Origin: DAIDKA01 sp036498905
GTDB taxonomy: Bacteria; Pseudomonadota; Gammaproteobacteria; Steroidobacterales; Steroidobacteraceae
DNA length: 64,000 bases
Assembly (NCBI GenBank): GCA_036498905.1
Contig: DASYER010000023.1
Coordinates: forward strand, 1-64,000
Reading direction: 5' to 3'
The notes beneath the pieces were generated by a model. That model had not been told where the DNA came from and did no database searches. It saw only the letters and a list, made by a program, of their open reading frames with translations. Position 1 is the stretch's first letter, and each line of letters opens with the position of its first letter. Both the position numbers and the translations under genes were made by a program. This document shows positions 42,355 through 50,973 of this stretch, piece by piece.

Positions 42355-44187
42355 TCAAAGGGAAGGGGTGACCGGATCGCTCCAGACGCGGCGCACGAGA
42401 TCCGCGAAGCGCGGGTCGGTACGGATCGGATCGAAGTAGGGATGCACTTTGAGGAACTGCAGGATGTTCGACTGCTCGACAAATGCCTGTTCGAGCCAAT
42501 GGAATGCGGCCTCCTTGTCCCCTAGCCCGAGGTAGGCGTTTACGAACGCCGCGGCGGGTACATAGCCCGCCTCCCGGCGCCGCTGCAGGTCGGCGAGCAG
42601 CTTCAGGGCATCCGCGCGCCGTCCGGAGTGGGCATAGGCACGAATGAGCACCCCGGTCGCGGCCGGGCTGCCCTTTGAGGCCGCAACGACATTCTCGAGC
42701 ACCGGAATGGCTTCAGGGCCGCGCCCAGCGCCATCGAGAACGAATCCGAGCGTCCCGAGCGCGTCGGCCTCGTCAGGCTGAACGGCGAGCACACTACGCA
42801 GTTGCCGTATCGCCTCCTCGTAATGACGTGACTGGAACAGTATCCAGGCAACTTCGGCACCCGGCACCGCGATCGGATCGAGCCGCTGTCCGCGCTGTGC
42901 CCATGCGATCGCCTCGTCAGTGCGTCCCTGGCACAATAGCCACAGAGCGAACCCCCAGTGAGCCGTCGCATCGTTCGGGCTCAAGTCCAGCGCGCGGCGG
43001 TATTCTGCTTCGGCCTCATGCCAGTGCCACTGTTCCTGCTCGATGTTCGCCAGCAACACATGGGCATCGGTAAGATCCGGATCGAGTTCGAGCGCCTTGC
43101 GAGCCGCATCGATCGCCTTGGTGCGCGCCTCGCCGGGAGTGCCGCCGATGGCGACCGTGCCGAGTGTGGTGTAGTCCTCGGACAGACCCACGTAGGCCGG
43201 CGCGAACGTCGGATCGAGCCGGATCGCCCGCTCGAATGAGTCGATGCTGCCCTGAAGTTCGGCCCTGCTGCGATTCCTGGCATATCCGAACCGCCCCTTG
43301 AGATAGTTCTCATAGACCTCCGGTGCAATGGTGCGTGCAGCCGCGAGCCTCTCCCGTTCTGCTCCGGTGACGGTCACTTCGACACGCTCCGCAATGGCCT
43401 GTGCCAGTTCGCTCTCGAGCCCGAGCGAATCCTTGAATTCGCGATCATACGTCTCGGACCAGAAATGCGTGTCGCTCGCCGCGCGAATCAACTGAGCCGT
43501 CACGCGGATACGCGTGCCCTCACGCGTCACCGAGCCTTCGACGATTGCATCGACACCAAGTCGCTTGCCGATCTCCGGCGCAGACAGCTGCGGGTCCTTG
43601 AAGCGCATCACCGAGGTATGCGAGATGACGCGCAGGCCATGTAGCTGCGCGAGACGGGCAATCAACGATTCGGTCATACCGTCGGCGAGGTATTCCTGCC
43701 CGGCATCACCCGAGAGGTTTCTGAGCGGCAGAACGGCGAGCGAGGTGATTTTGGTCGAAACGCCGCTCGGAGCACGTTCGCGATGCAGGACGTAATACGG
43801 GATCGCCGTCAGGATCAGGAGGATGAGCGCGCCGAACGCGACCGACCGCCACGTCCAGAACGCGCGGCGCGCTTCGCCCGGGACGTCGGCTGCGGACGGC
43901 TCAGCAACGACGGATGCAGGAGTCGGCGCCGGCTCCATCGCTACAGCGCGCTCGAACAGCGCGCCGCGACTCTCGCGCCAGGCATCAAGCTCGGAGACGA
44001 GCGCGTACACCGATCCGCGCTTGTCGTGCAGATGGCGATGGACCGGCATGGCCTCGCGCCGCTCCCAACGCTGCACGGTGGTCACATCACGCTTGAGGTA
44101 TGCGGCAATCGCCTTCCAGGAGTGCAGCCGCTCGCCAGTGCCCATGTCGGAAGTCTGTTCGCGTGGTCCCGAGTCGACCTTCGACAT
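42355..44187 (-). CDS. HTH-transmembrane-TPR regulator-like protein
   Basis: A protein of about 610 residues with three parts. The N-terminus has a MerR/excisionase-like helix-turn-helix (LHSWKAIAAYLKRDVTTVQRW, then MPVHRH). One membrane helix follows (VAFGALILLILTAIPYYVL). The periplasmic part starts with a TolB-N/FlgO-like domain (LAVLPLRNLSGDAGQEYLADGM) and ends with at least six tetratricopeptide repeats (for example YVGLSEDYTTLG and AEAEYRRALDLSPNDATAHWG). The layout is like CadC, with cytoplasmic DNA binding coupled to an outer sensor. ATG at 44187 is chosen; 44145 is an alternative. It is divergent from the secreted protein at 44364, a possible target. Confidence 0.78.
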   Translation of the reverse strand: MSKVDSGPREQTSDMGTGERLHSWKAIAAYLKRDVTTVQRWERREAMPVHRHLHDKRGSVYALVSELDAWRESRGALFERAVAMEPAPTPASVVAEPSAADVPGEARRAFWTWRSVAFGALILLILTAIPYYVLHRERAPSGVSTKITSLAVLPLRNLSGDAGQEYLADGMTESLIARLAQLHGLRVISHTSVMRFKDPQLSAPEIGKRLGVDAIVEGSVTREGTRIRVTAQLIRAASDTHFWSETYDREFKDSLGLESELAQAIAERVEVTVTGAERERLAAARTIAPEVYENYLKGRFGYARNRSRAELQGSIDSFERAIRLDPTFAPAYVGLSEDYTTLGTVAIGGTPGEARTKAIDAARKALELDPDLTDAHVLLANIEQEQWHWHEAEAEYRRALDLSPNDATAHWGFALWLLCQGRTDEAIAWAQRGQRLDPIAVPGAEVAWILFQSRHYEEAIRQLRSVLAVQPDEADALGTLGFVLDGAGRGPEAIPVLENVVAASKGSPAATGVLIRAYAHSGRRADALKLLADLQRRREAGYVPAAAFVNAYLGLGDKEAAFHWLEQAFVEQSNILQFLKVHPYFDPIRTDPRFADLVRRVWSDPVTPSL

Positions 44188-44363
44188 TCTAGTCCGGGAC
44201 CGTAGGACGGTAAAAGGCGGCATTTGACGGTAAGGCGCGAATCCTATGCATTGCCGTTTGACCCCGCGCACCGGGAGCCCGAAGTTGGCCTGCGTCCGGG
44301 CGTCGGCTCGGACGCATCCAATTTACGCTTCCGACCAAAACTCACTGAATTCGGAGATTCTCC

Positions 44364-45071
44364 ATGAAAAGCAACTGGTTGAGCAGCACGGCGGGTCGCC
44401 GGGCCGTCCTCGTATCGATGACGCTTGCCGCAGGTACCGTCAGTGCGATCGGGATATCCGTGGCTGGCCAGAATCCGCGGCTGCCGGCTCACCTCTCGGG
44501 GCTCGTCAACGATTTCACCCCGTCCAGTGTCAACGGCGTTACGATCAAGGGCGGGCCGTGGGAGATGCACGGTAAGTGGGCGCTCGAGATCAACGAGTTC
44601 GGCCGCTCGGCGACCTTCACGGCGGAACTGTCGATGGAGACGGGCGATTTCGTGAACCCGAGCGCAACCTTCGACCCCGGGATGCTCGGTGCCCACACTC
44701 ACCACATCACCATGACGAACGCCAAGGTCGTGCCGGGCTTTGCCGGGTGTCCGTCGAGTGTGGGCCCCACGCCGTTGACGACTACCGGCTTTCAGATTCA
44801 GGGCTTGGCGCACGTGACCGGAAACGGACAGCCTGCGCCCTTCGAGATACCGGCCGGCGTCACGGACCCATCGCCGTCGCAGCTGATTGCCTCGCCGATC
44901 ACCATCTGCATCACCGGCGGTACGCGAGTGCAGTACGCAAACATTACCCTACAGATCGGAGCGCCCGCCGCGACGCACTTCGGCCCGCAGGCAATCCATG
45001 GCGTCGTCGTGAAGTGCGATGCCCCCTGGAGACTCGAATCCGGCGTCTGCACGCAGCCGGGAGAGGAGTGA
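44364..45071 (+). CDS. Secreted protein of unknown function
   Basis: A 235-residue protein with an N-terminal export signal (RRAVLVSMTLAAGTVSAIGISVAGQ). The mature part is beta-rich, with GVTIKGGPWEMHGKWALEIN, GMLGAHTHHITMTNAKVVPG and HFGPQAIHGVVVKCD. Four cysteines (in GFAGCPSS, ITICITG, VVKCDAP and GVCTQP) could form disulfides. I do not recognise a family. It is divergent from the HTH-TM-TPR gene and convergent with the dienelactone hydrolase gene. Confidence 0.6.
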   Translation: MKSNWLSSTAGRRAVLVSMTLAAGTVSAIGISVAGQNPRLPAHLSGLVNDFTPSSVNGVTIKGGPWEMHGKWALEINEFGRSATFTAELSMETGDFVNPSATFDPGMLGAHTHHITMTNAKVVPGFAGCPSSVGPTPLTTTGFQIQGLAHVTGNGQPAPFEIPAGVTDPSPSQLIASPITICITGGTRVQYANITLQIGAPAATHFGPQAIHGVVVKCDAPWRLESGVCTQPGEE

Positions 45072-45134
45072 GCGAGGGTACCGGGGGCGGTGATTCTCGC
45101 TCACTGCCTCCGGCCCCTTTAGCGGTCGCGCTGG

Positions 45135-46046
45135 TCAGGCACTCAGATATTTATTGAACCATTCAATCGTGCGCTGCCAGGCGAGGTCAGCTGCCGGTTT
45201 GTTGTAACGCTCGGGGGTCGCATCGCAGTTGAAGCCGTGAACGGCCCCCGGATAGATGTAGCCCGCGTGCGGAACATTTGCGGCCGTGAGCGCCTTGTCG
45301 TACGCCGGCCAGGTGGCTGCCAGCCGTGTATCGAGTTCTCCATGATGAACCAGAATCGCTCCCTTTATTTTGGGGATGTCCTGGTCGGCTGGAACCGCAC
45401 CGTAGAATGGCGCCGCGGCTCCCAGGTCGGAACCGAGTTGAACCGCCAGATTATTCGCGACACCGCCGCCATAACAGAATCCGGTAGCGCCGATCTTGCC
45501 GGTGCAGTCGGCGCGCGACTTAAGCCATCTCGCCGCGGCCACGAAGTCTTCGCCCATTTTCTGGCGATCGACTTTGCCAAATAGAAGACCACCATGGTAA
45601 TCGTCACCCGGAAAGCCGCCCACTGAGGTGAGTCCGTCGGGCGCAAAGGCCATGAAGTTGGCCAGCGCAAAGCGCCGCGCGATGTCCTCTATGTGGGGAT
45701 TGAGGCCGCGATTCTCATGCACCACGATGACGCCCGGCAATTTCGCGACGGTCGCGGACCGCGTATCAGCACTGACGGGCCGCACCAGATATCCCTTGAT
45801 GCTGCCGTTGCCATGTGGCGACGGAACGCTCTCGTAGGTAGCCTTGATGCGTTCATCGGACTTCGATACCTGCTGACCAAGGGCGTAGTTGGGCATCAAG
45901 GCCGCGACAATCGTGCTCGCCGCCAGGCCGCCGACGGCGAGGCGTTGCACACCGTCGAGGAATGAACGACGGCTGATTTCACCATGAATGAACTGGTTGT
46001 AGAGCTGTACGGCCTCGTTGGGCAACTTCGGCTTGGTGGGCTTCAT
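45135..46046 (-). CDS. Dienelactone hydrolase family protein, Tat-exported
   Basis: A 303-residue alpha/beta hydrolase. The N-terminus carries a twin-arginine signal (GEISRRSFLDGVQRLAVGG, then LAASTIVAALMPNYALG). The catalytic triad is Cys-Asp-His: Cys in IGATGFCYGGGVANN, Asp in HHGELDTRLAATWP, and His in YPGAVHGFNCD. PGVIVVHENRGLNPHIEDIARR matches the family. Export by Tat suggests a periplasmic role on a lactone or ester. The start at 46046 (MKPTKPKLP) has better context than 46079. Confidence 0.87.
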   Translation of the reverse strand: MKPTKPKLPNEAVQLYNQFIHGEISRRSFLDGVQRLAVGGLAASTIVAALMPNYALGQQVSKSDERIKATYESVPSPHGNGSIKGYLVRPVSADTRSATVAKLPGVIVVHENRGLNPHIEDIARRFALANFMAFAPDGLTSVGGFPGDDYHGGLLFGKVDRQKMGEDFVAAARWLKSRADCTGKIGATGFCYGGGVANNLAVQLGSDLGAAAPFYGAVPADQDIPKIKGAILVHHGELDTRLAATWPAYDKALTAANVPHAGYIYPGAVHGFNCDATPERYNKPAADLAWQRTIEWFNKYLSA

Positions 46047-46234
46047 TGACTGATTCCTTTGCGGTTGCCATCCACGCACTGTGATCCTTGCCGGCAGTGC
46101 CCCGATATTTTCTGCGCCTTGTCGAAGATTCTCAAATTAACTTTGAATTCGCTGAAGGACGCGCACCCTCGAACACCGCGGACGCACAATCGAATGGTGT
46201 ATGCTCATCGGCGCGGGTCAACAGATAAGAACTC

Positions 46235-47095
46235 ATGCAGTCATCGAATCGATGGGAATGCTCGCGCGGGGGCTCTCGACCGGGGGTGATCTGGCGCTGG
46301 CTCGCGCTCGTGGCCGTATGTTCGACTCCGACGATCGCACTGTCTCAATGGCTCGGGTATCCGACGCCGGGAATACCACGAACTGCAAGTGGAGCGCCGG
46401 ACATGAAGGCGCCGGCACCGCGCACTCGCGAAGGTAAGCCGGACTTTTCCGGCATATGGTTTGCGAACGTCCCCGCCAAGGACTACTGCAAAGAGAAGGA
46501 TTGCGTTCAGGAAGAGCGCATGGCGCGCGAACAGATCAATCTGGGCATCAAGATGCCGGGCGGGCTGCCCTACACCGAGTGGTCCAAGCAGCAGATGGTG
46601 AAAAGGCGTGCGAACGGCGGCAGGGAGGATCCGCATACCTACTGCAAGCCACCGAATTACCCGCGCGCATGGACGCTGCCGCAGCACACCAAAATCGTTC
46701 AGACACCCAAGGAGCTGGTGCTGCTGCATGAATTCAATGCGGCTTACCGGGAAGTGTATTTGGATGGTCGTCCCCTGCCGGTCGATCCGAATCCCACCTG
46801 GAACGGCTACTCGACCGCGCATTGGGACCGGGACACCCTCGTCATTGAGACCAATGGAATCCGCGACGACATGTGGCTCGATATACAGGGCAGTCCCATC
46901 ACCGAATCAGCGCACGTCACCGAACGCCTGAAACGGGTCAACCTGGGCCTTATGACTGTTGAGATTTCGATAAACGATCCCAAGGCATACACGCGACCCT
47001 GGTCCGTCACGATCGAAATGGCCCTCCAGGTCGACACCCAGATGCTTGAAGAGATCTGCATGGACAACGAGCAGGACGTGAAACTCTATAAATGA
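46235..47095 (+). CDS. Secreted protein with PDFSGIW motif
   Basis: A 286-residue protein. A signal anchor or signal peptide is near residues 17-37 (VIWRWLALVAVCSTPTIALS). The mature part starts with REGKPDFSGIWFAN, contains PHTYCKPPNYPRAWTLPQH, LVLLHEFNAAYREVYLDGRPLP and TWNGYSTAHWDRDTLVIETNGIRD. This recognisable but unnamed family is frequent in Acidobacteria and in Steroidobacter-like proteobacteria, often next to DUF6152 proteins, as here. Its TGA overlaps the ATG of the next gene. Function unknown. Confidence 0.68.
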   Translation: MQSSNRWECSRGGSRPGVIWRWLALVAVCSTPTIALSQWLGYPTPGIPRTASGAPDMKAPAPRTREGKPDFSGIWFANVPAKDYCKEKDCVQEERMAREQINLGIKMPGGLPYTEWSKQQMVKRRANGGREDPHTYCKPPNYPRAWTLPQHTKIVQTPKELVLLHEFNAAYREVYLDGRPLPVDPNPTWNGYSTAHWDRDTLVIETNGIRDDMWLDIQGSPITESAHVTERLKRVNLGLMTVEISINDPKAYTRPWSVTIEMALQVDTQMLEEICMDNEQDVKLYK

Positions 47096-47562
47096 GTGGA
47101 TACCGGGTTGCACCAATCATGCTGAAAAATCCGTCTTATCGGCTCGGCATCGCCGCAATCATGATTGCGCTGGCTTCTGCGGCCTGGGCGCATCACTCGC
47201 AGTCGGAATTTGATTTCAGGTCAGTCGTAGAAGTCGAAGGCAATGTCACGAACCTGGATTGGCGCAGCCCGCACGCACGGTTGTACGTTGACGTGGTCAA
47301 TGCACAGGGCAAGACAGTCAACTGGAATTTCGAGCTGCCGAGCCCGATGACCCTGATGCGCCGGGGTTGGAAGCGCAACTCATTGAAACCGGGGGATCAC
47401 GTCAAGGTCAAGGGCGCCAGGGCGCGCCGCTTTGCGGACATTGCTTACGCGAGCGTGATCAGGAGTGGCAACGGCATGCCGCTTTTCACAGGCGTTACCC
47501 AGATCTATGAACCGGTGGCGCAGCCCAAGGGCTCTCAAACCGATGCTGCGCAGCCGCATTAA
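47092..47562 (+). CDS. DUF6152 secreted protein
   Basis: A 156-residue protein with a signal peptide (YRLGIAAIMIALASAAWAHH); the ATG at 47119 (MLKNPSYRL) may be the real start. The mature sequence begins HHSQSEFDFRSVVEVEGNVTNLDWRSPHARLYVDV (positions about 36-70), a DUF6152 hallmark of H-H-S then W-x-x-P-H. It ends with a small beta barrel (KPGDHVKVKGARARRF). It is translationally coupled to the upstream PDFSGIW protein, so both probably act together in the envelope. Confidence 0.78.
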   Translation: MSGYRVAPIMLKNPSYRLGIAAIMIALASAAWAHHSQSEFDFRSVVEVEGNVTNLDWRSPHARLYVDVVNAQGKTVNWNFELPSPMTLMRRGWKRNSLKPGDHVKVKGARARRFADIAYASVIRSGNGMPLFTGVTQIYEPVAQPKGSQTDAAQPH

Positions 47563-47680
47563 CAATCGTCCATCAATCCTCGGAAGTTGCGTGAAAGTTT
47601 GAGTCGGGAGTACAGTTGACTACTACTGTAGTCGGGGAAGCCCGATGCGAACGATCATCAAGATTGCGGAGGGTTCGGGC

Positions 47681-48043
47681 ATGAAAGCACTGATATCTAT
47701 GGCTGCGGCGGCGGTGATCCTCAGCGCGTGCGCGGGGCAGCAGGTAAATCCGGACGCCCAGAGTTTTGTAGGCAAGAATGTCAGTGCCCTGACATCACGG
47801 CTGGGGTCCGCGAAGAAACAGAAGGCGGAAAACGGCGATACACTGTATAGCTGGACGAAGGTCGAGACCGTCGACGGCATAGTCGATGGTGAGGAATTCC
47901 AGGCCAGCCAAAGTGCCCAGGGATCCTCGCGATTCAATGCGACGCAGTGCAAACTGCGGGCCACAGCGGATAGCTCTGATGTAATCAAGAGCTTTCACAC
48001 GGATGGAATCTGCGGCCGCACTTTGGACATGTTGCAGAAGTAA
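47681..48043 (+). CDS. Small lipoprotein
   Basis: A 120-residue outer-envelope lipoprotein. The signal ALISMAAAAVILSACAGQQ contains the lipobox L-S-A-C with the lipidated cysteine near residue 17. The mature part resembles a SmpA/OmlA-like small fold (FVGKNVSALTSRLGSAKKQK, GDTLYSWTKVE) with two more cysteines (ATQCKLRA and GICGRTL). The ATG at 47681 has GGAGGG before it and is preferred over 47645. Function unknown. Confidence 0.72.
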   Translation: MKALISMAAAAVILSACAGQQVNPDAQSFVGKNVSALTSRLGSAKKQKAENGDTLYSWTKVETVDGIVDGEEFQASQSAQGSSRFNATQCKLRATADSSDVIKSFHTDGICGRTLDMLQK

Positions 48044-48051
48044 CGGCGCAG

Positions 48052-48783
48052 TCAGGCGCTTTCTTCGCCCCGCCTGACCATCAGCTCGTAGGCATCGGCA
48101 AGGCCATCCAGGCTCTCACGACAGCGCGTCCGCGTCGATGACCCGTGCATGAGCGCCAGCATCTGAGGCCGCAGCGCCGCCAGGCGACGAATCGTCGTTG
48201 CGGTAGCGGGCGAGAGCGCTGTTGCGTGAAACAGCCTTTCAGCAGCCAAGGCCGGCCCGACGATGTCCGAATCGGTCAGTGCCGGTCCGTCGCCGGTATG
48301 CGTAAACAGATCGCCGCAGAACAAGGTATTGGTCGTTTCCTCGAAAAGCACGCGAGCCTCCCAGTTGTGCGGGACGTGCGGCGTATCGATGTGACGGATG
48401 CGCTTGCCACCCAGGTCGATGACCTCGCCGTCCGCCAGTTTGTGCGGCGGCCGATCACACAGGTCGTCGAGCGATACCATGCATCCGAGGGCGCCGTGCG
48501 CAACCTGGGCATGCGGCGCGACGGCAAGAAATGCGTTCATCGCCCCACACTCGTCGGCCTCCACGTGACCGAACGTTATCCAGCGGATTCGTTCCAGCGG
48601 AATTATTCGGCTGATCGCCTCTGATACGAGCGGGAACATCCCGCGATGCCCGGTGTGGAACAGCAGCGGATCATCGCCCTTGATCAGGAACTGATTGAAG
48701 GTGAATCCGCCCGGCGCCGCATCGGGGACACAGGTTGACAGGCGATAGACACCATCGGCGATCTCATCGATCCGCGTTTGCAT
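48052..48783 (-). CDS. Metallo-beta-lactamase-fold diiron (ODP-type) protein
   Basis: A 243-residue protein with the HxExD form of the motif, TFGHVEADECGAMNAFL, that marks the oxygen-binding diiron domains of flavodiiron proteins and relatives. The second-sphere ligands HVPHNWE, LFCGDLFTH and MHGSS follow in order. There is no flavodoxin domain, so it needs a separate electron donor if it acts as an oxygen or NO reductase (inference). It is convergent with the lipoprotein gene. Confidence 0.8.
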   Translation of the reverse strand: MQTRIDEIADGVYRLSTCVPDAAPGGFTFNQFLIKGDDPLLFHTGHRGMFPLVSEAISRIIPLERIRWITFGHVEADECGAMNAFLAVAPHAQVAHGALGCMVSLDDLCDRPPHKLADGEVIDLGGKRIRHIDTPHVPHNWEARVLFEETTNTLFCGDLFTHTGDGPALTDSDIVGPALAAERLFHATALSPATATTIRRLAALRPQMLALMHGSSTRTRCRESLDGLADAYELMVRRGEESA

Positions 48784-48798
48784 TCGAACTCCCTTTCA

Positions 48799-50409
48799 TC
48801 ACGAATCTACCATGATCTTGGCGAGTTCCTGCCCGTTGGGACTACCGAGGCCGGTGCACGCATCCCATCCCGGTGAGGCCTCGAAGGCGCCGTTGTTCCC
48901 TTCGGTGATGTCGCGCAGCGCGGATGTGTGCGCATAGAGCAAGGGGTTCAGGTAGCCCGTCGCGCGACCGTTTACTGCATTGGCGAGCGTGATCAGACCT
49001 GCCCACAAGGGCGCCACGGCGCTCGTACCGCCGATGACCGTGTCGGTTCCGTCGATGCGCACGCTATAGCCGGTCTGGGGGTCGGCATCGCCCGCGACGT
49101 CGGGGACCCCGCGTCCGGAGAGCGCGCTTCGGGCGCCAGCCGACGTGCTCGCCGCGAGTCCCTGCTGCCAGCTCGGTACCGGGAAGAAGGTGCTCATACC
49201 ACCTCCTCCGGCACCACCCGTGCTTCCATCGTTCCAGACCACCTCACTGCCGATCTTCGTGCGGGCGGCGCGCAGGCTGGTACCACCGCAGCCAAGTGCG
49301 AAGGGACTGGAGGCCGGAAAGTCGACATGTGGCGCATTACCGCCGGCGCCGTCGTTTGACCCGCCATCGCCGGAGGCCACGCAGACGGTAATCCCCAGCG
49401 CCGCCGCGGCTTGGAACGCCTGGTCCATTGCGCTCATCGCCTGCGAAGTCCACGAGGACTCCGGTCCTCCCCAGCTGATGGAAATCACCGCGGGCTTGCG
49501 GACCGTGTCGTGCATGGCCGTCGTCACTGCATCGAGAAAACCGGCATCCGTGTTCGGCGCGAAATACACCGCGATGTTCGCTCCCGCGGCAATGCCGCCG
49601 ACAACCTCGATGTCGAGCATGACTTCCCCATCCGGCCCGTTCGGATCGCCGGTCGGCTGGTTGGCGCCGTGGTCCACCGAAACAGCCGTCACGTTCGGCG
49701 CCGCGACCCCGAGGCCGGAAAAGTACGTCGCGAGGTCCTCGGGCCGAAAACCCCCGCCGAGCTCGATGATTGCGACGCATTCACCCTGCGCCGTGGCCTG
49801 TGGGAACTGGTACAGCGCAGCGAGTTGAGTCGGAAGGTATGAGACAGCCGCAGCCGAAGGTTTGGCAGAGGAGGAATGCTGGCTTGGGGACGACTTTGAG
49901 CCGCCGCGGCGCCGTGGCGCACGCATGCGGAAATGCGGCCGTGCCTGGGGTCGATTGTCGAGTCCCAGTACTGCTTCGATGATGGACCCAAGCTCCTCGG
50001 GTATCTGAATCACGCCCTCTCGGCCGCGATAGGTTCCGTCGGGACATTCGTAGTGCTTCAGTTCGACGCCGAAGGCCACACTGAACTGAGCCACCGTCCC
50101 TGACAGCACAATCGTGCGTCGTGCCGCATGCTGCTGCACGACGCTAAGACCATGCAGTTGTGCAAACGCCTTCACGGCCGCCAGATCAGCGGTACTTGCC
50201 CCGTGCGCCGCCGCGAAACTTTCCCGCGACAGCGGGCTCATCGATCGGTCCGCTCGCGCCAGGCGCGACACCCGCTCTTCAAGCGCATCCCGTGCCTGCG
50301 GTCGCACGATCACGCTCACCTCGAGCCGCTCGCTCTGATCGGCCGGTCCGAGTGTGCGCGCATTGGGCAGCGCGGTTCTCTCGCTTCCTCCGAGTCGACG
50401 TGTCGCCAT
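48799..50409 (-). CDS. Sedolisin (S53) family serine-carboxyl protease
   Basis: A 536-residue protease made as a proenzyme. The pro-kumamolisin domain covers residues about 25-160 (EVSVIVRPQARDALEERV, TIVLSGTVAQFSVAFGVEL). A Ser/Arg-rich linker leads to the catalytic domain with the Glu and Asp of DGEVMLDIEVVGG, the oxyanion Asp of CVASGDGGSNDG, and the serine of VIGGTSAVAPLWAG. Such enzymes cleave proteins at low pH. No signal peptide is evident at the chosen start (50409, with GGGAGGG before it), which is odd for this family. The 566-residue frame from 50499 is less likely. Confidence 0.87.
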   Translation of the reverse strand: MATRRLGGSERTALPNARTLGPADQSERLEVSVIVRPQARDALEERVSRLARADRSMSPLSRESFAAAHGASTADLAAVKAFAQLHGLSVVQQHAARRTIVLSGTVAQFSVAFGVELKHYECPDGTYRGREGVIQIPEELGSIIEAVLGLDNRPQARPHFRMRAPRRRGGSKSSPSQHSSSAKPSAAAVSYLPTQLAALYQFPQATAQGECVAIIELGGGFRPEDLATYFSGLGVAAPNVTAVSVDHGANQPTGDPNGPDGEVMLDIEVVGGIAAGANIAVYFAPNTDAGFLDAVTTAMHDTVRKPAVISISWGGPESSWTSQAMSAMDQAFQAAAALGITVCVASGDGGSNDGAGGNAPHVDFPASSPFALGCGGTSLRAARTKIGSEVVWNDGSTGGAGGGGMSTFFPVPSWQQGLAASTSAGARSALSGRGVPDVAGDADPQTGYSVRIDGTDTVIGGTSAVAPLWAGLITLANAVNGRATGYLNPLLYAHTSALRDITEGNNGAFEASPGWDACTGLGSPNGQELAKIMVDS

Positions 50410-50544
50410 GGCTGCAGCCCTCCCGGTACCGAGGCAACGCCGCCTCGGTGGCTGATCGTACCGCTGCATCGCAGTCCGCGCGTCCTCGCAACCGCTCACG
50501 TCAAGCTATGGGCGCGAATTTGCCGGCACACGCTGGCTTGACAG

Positions 50545-50594
50545 TTGACTCAAAGTAATACAAATGTAATAGTATTTCCAAATACAAATGTATT
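50545..50594 (+). promoter_or_regulatory. Promoter with two BlaI/MecI-type operator boxes
   Basis: TTGACT (50545-50550) and TAATAG (50667 minus 100, that is 50567-50572) are separated by 16 bases and can act as -35 and -10. Two copies of the same dyad, TACAAATGTA, lie at 50559-50568 and 50583-50592, exactly 24 bases apart. TACA/TGTA dyads are the operators of BlaI/MecI repressors. One box lies over the spacer and -10, the other just before the start codon at 50602, so the BlaI-like protein should repress its own operon. Confidence 0.85.
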
Positions 50595-50601
50595 AGGTCC
50601 C

Positions 50602-50973
50602 ATGAAAGTCACTGCTGCCGAGAGCAAGGTTCTGCGAATCCTCTGGAAGGCCAATCGTGCGATGCCGGCGGATGAGGTCGTTACGCGATTGGGGAAAGAC
50701 CGTAAATGGTCGGCAGGTACCGTGCGGACGTTCCTCGCCCGGCTCGTGAAGAAGAAGGTCGTGTCCGCGCACAAGGATGGACGGCGCTACCTCTATCGGC
50801 CACTCATAAGCCATGCCGATTACGCACATCGTGAGAGCCGCAAGCTCATCGACCGGCTGTTCAACGGTCGCATCGCGCCCTTCATCACCCAGTTCTCGGA
50901 ACGGCAGGACTTAAGTCGCGGCGAAATCGCCGAGCTCAAATTTCTGATCGAGAGGCTCGACCATGATCAGTGA
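50602..50973 (+). CDS. BlaI/MecI-family transcriptional repressor
   Basis: A 123-residue winged-helix repressor: VTAAESKVLRILWKANRAMPADEVVTRLGKD and WSAGTVRTFLARLVKKKVVSAHKDGRRYLYRP are the DNA-binding part, followed by a helical dimerisation segment (ADYAHRESRKLIDRLFNG). In staphylococci such repressors are cleaved after the partner BlaR1/MecR1 senses a beta-lactam. The ATG at 50602 is chosen; the upstream in-frame TTG is the promoter -35. The next gene, an M56 membrane protein, overlaps by 11 bp, forming the classical repressor-sensor pair but with a different sensor domain. Confidence 0.92.
   Translation: MKVTAAESKVLRILWKANRAMPADEVVTRLGKDRKWSAGTVRTFLARLVKKKVVSAHKDGRRYLYRPLISHADYAHRESRKLIDRLFNGRIAPFITQFSERQDLSRGEIAELKFLIERLDHDQ

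Noticed and set aside
45072..45134. Possible terminator between the convergent genes at 45071 and 45135
   Set aside because: The G/C-rich segments pair only partly and no T run follows on either strand.
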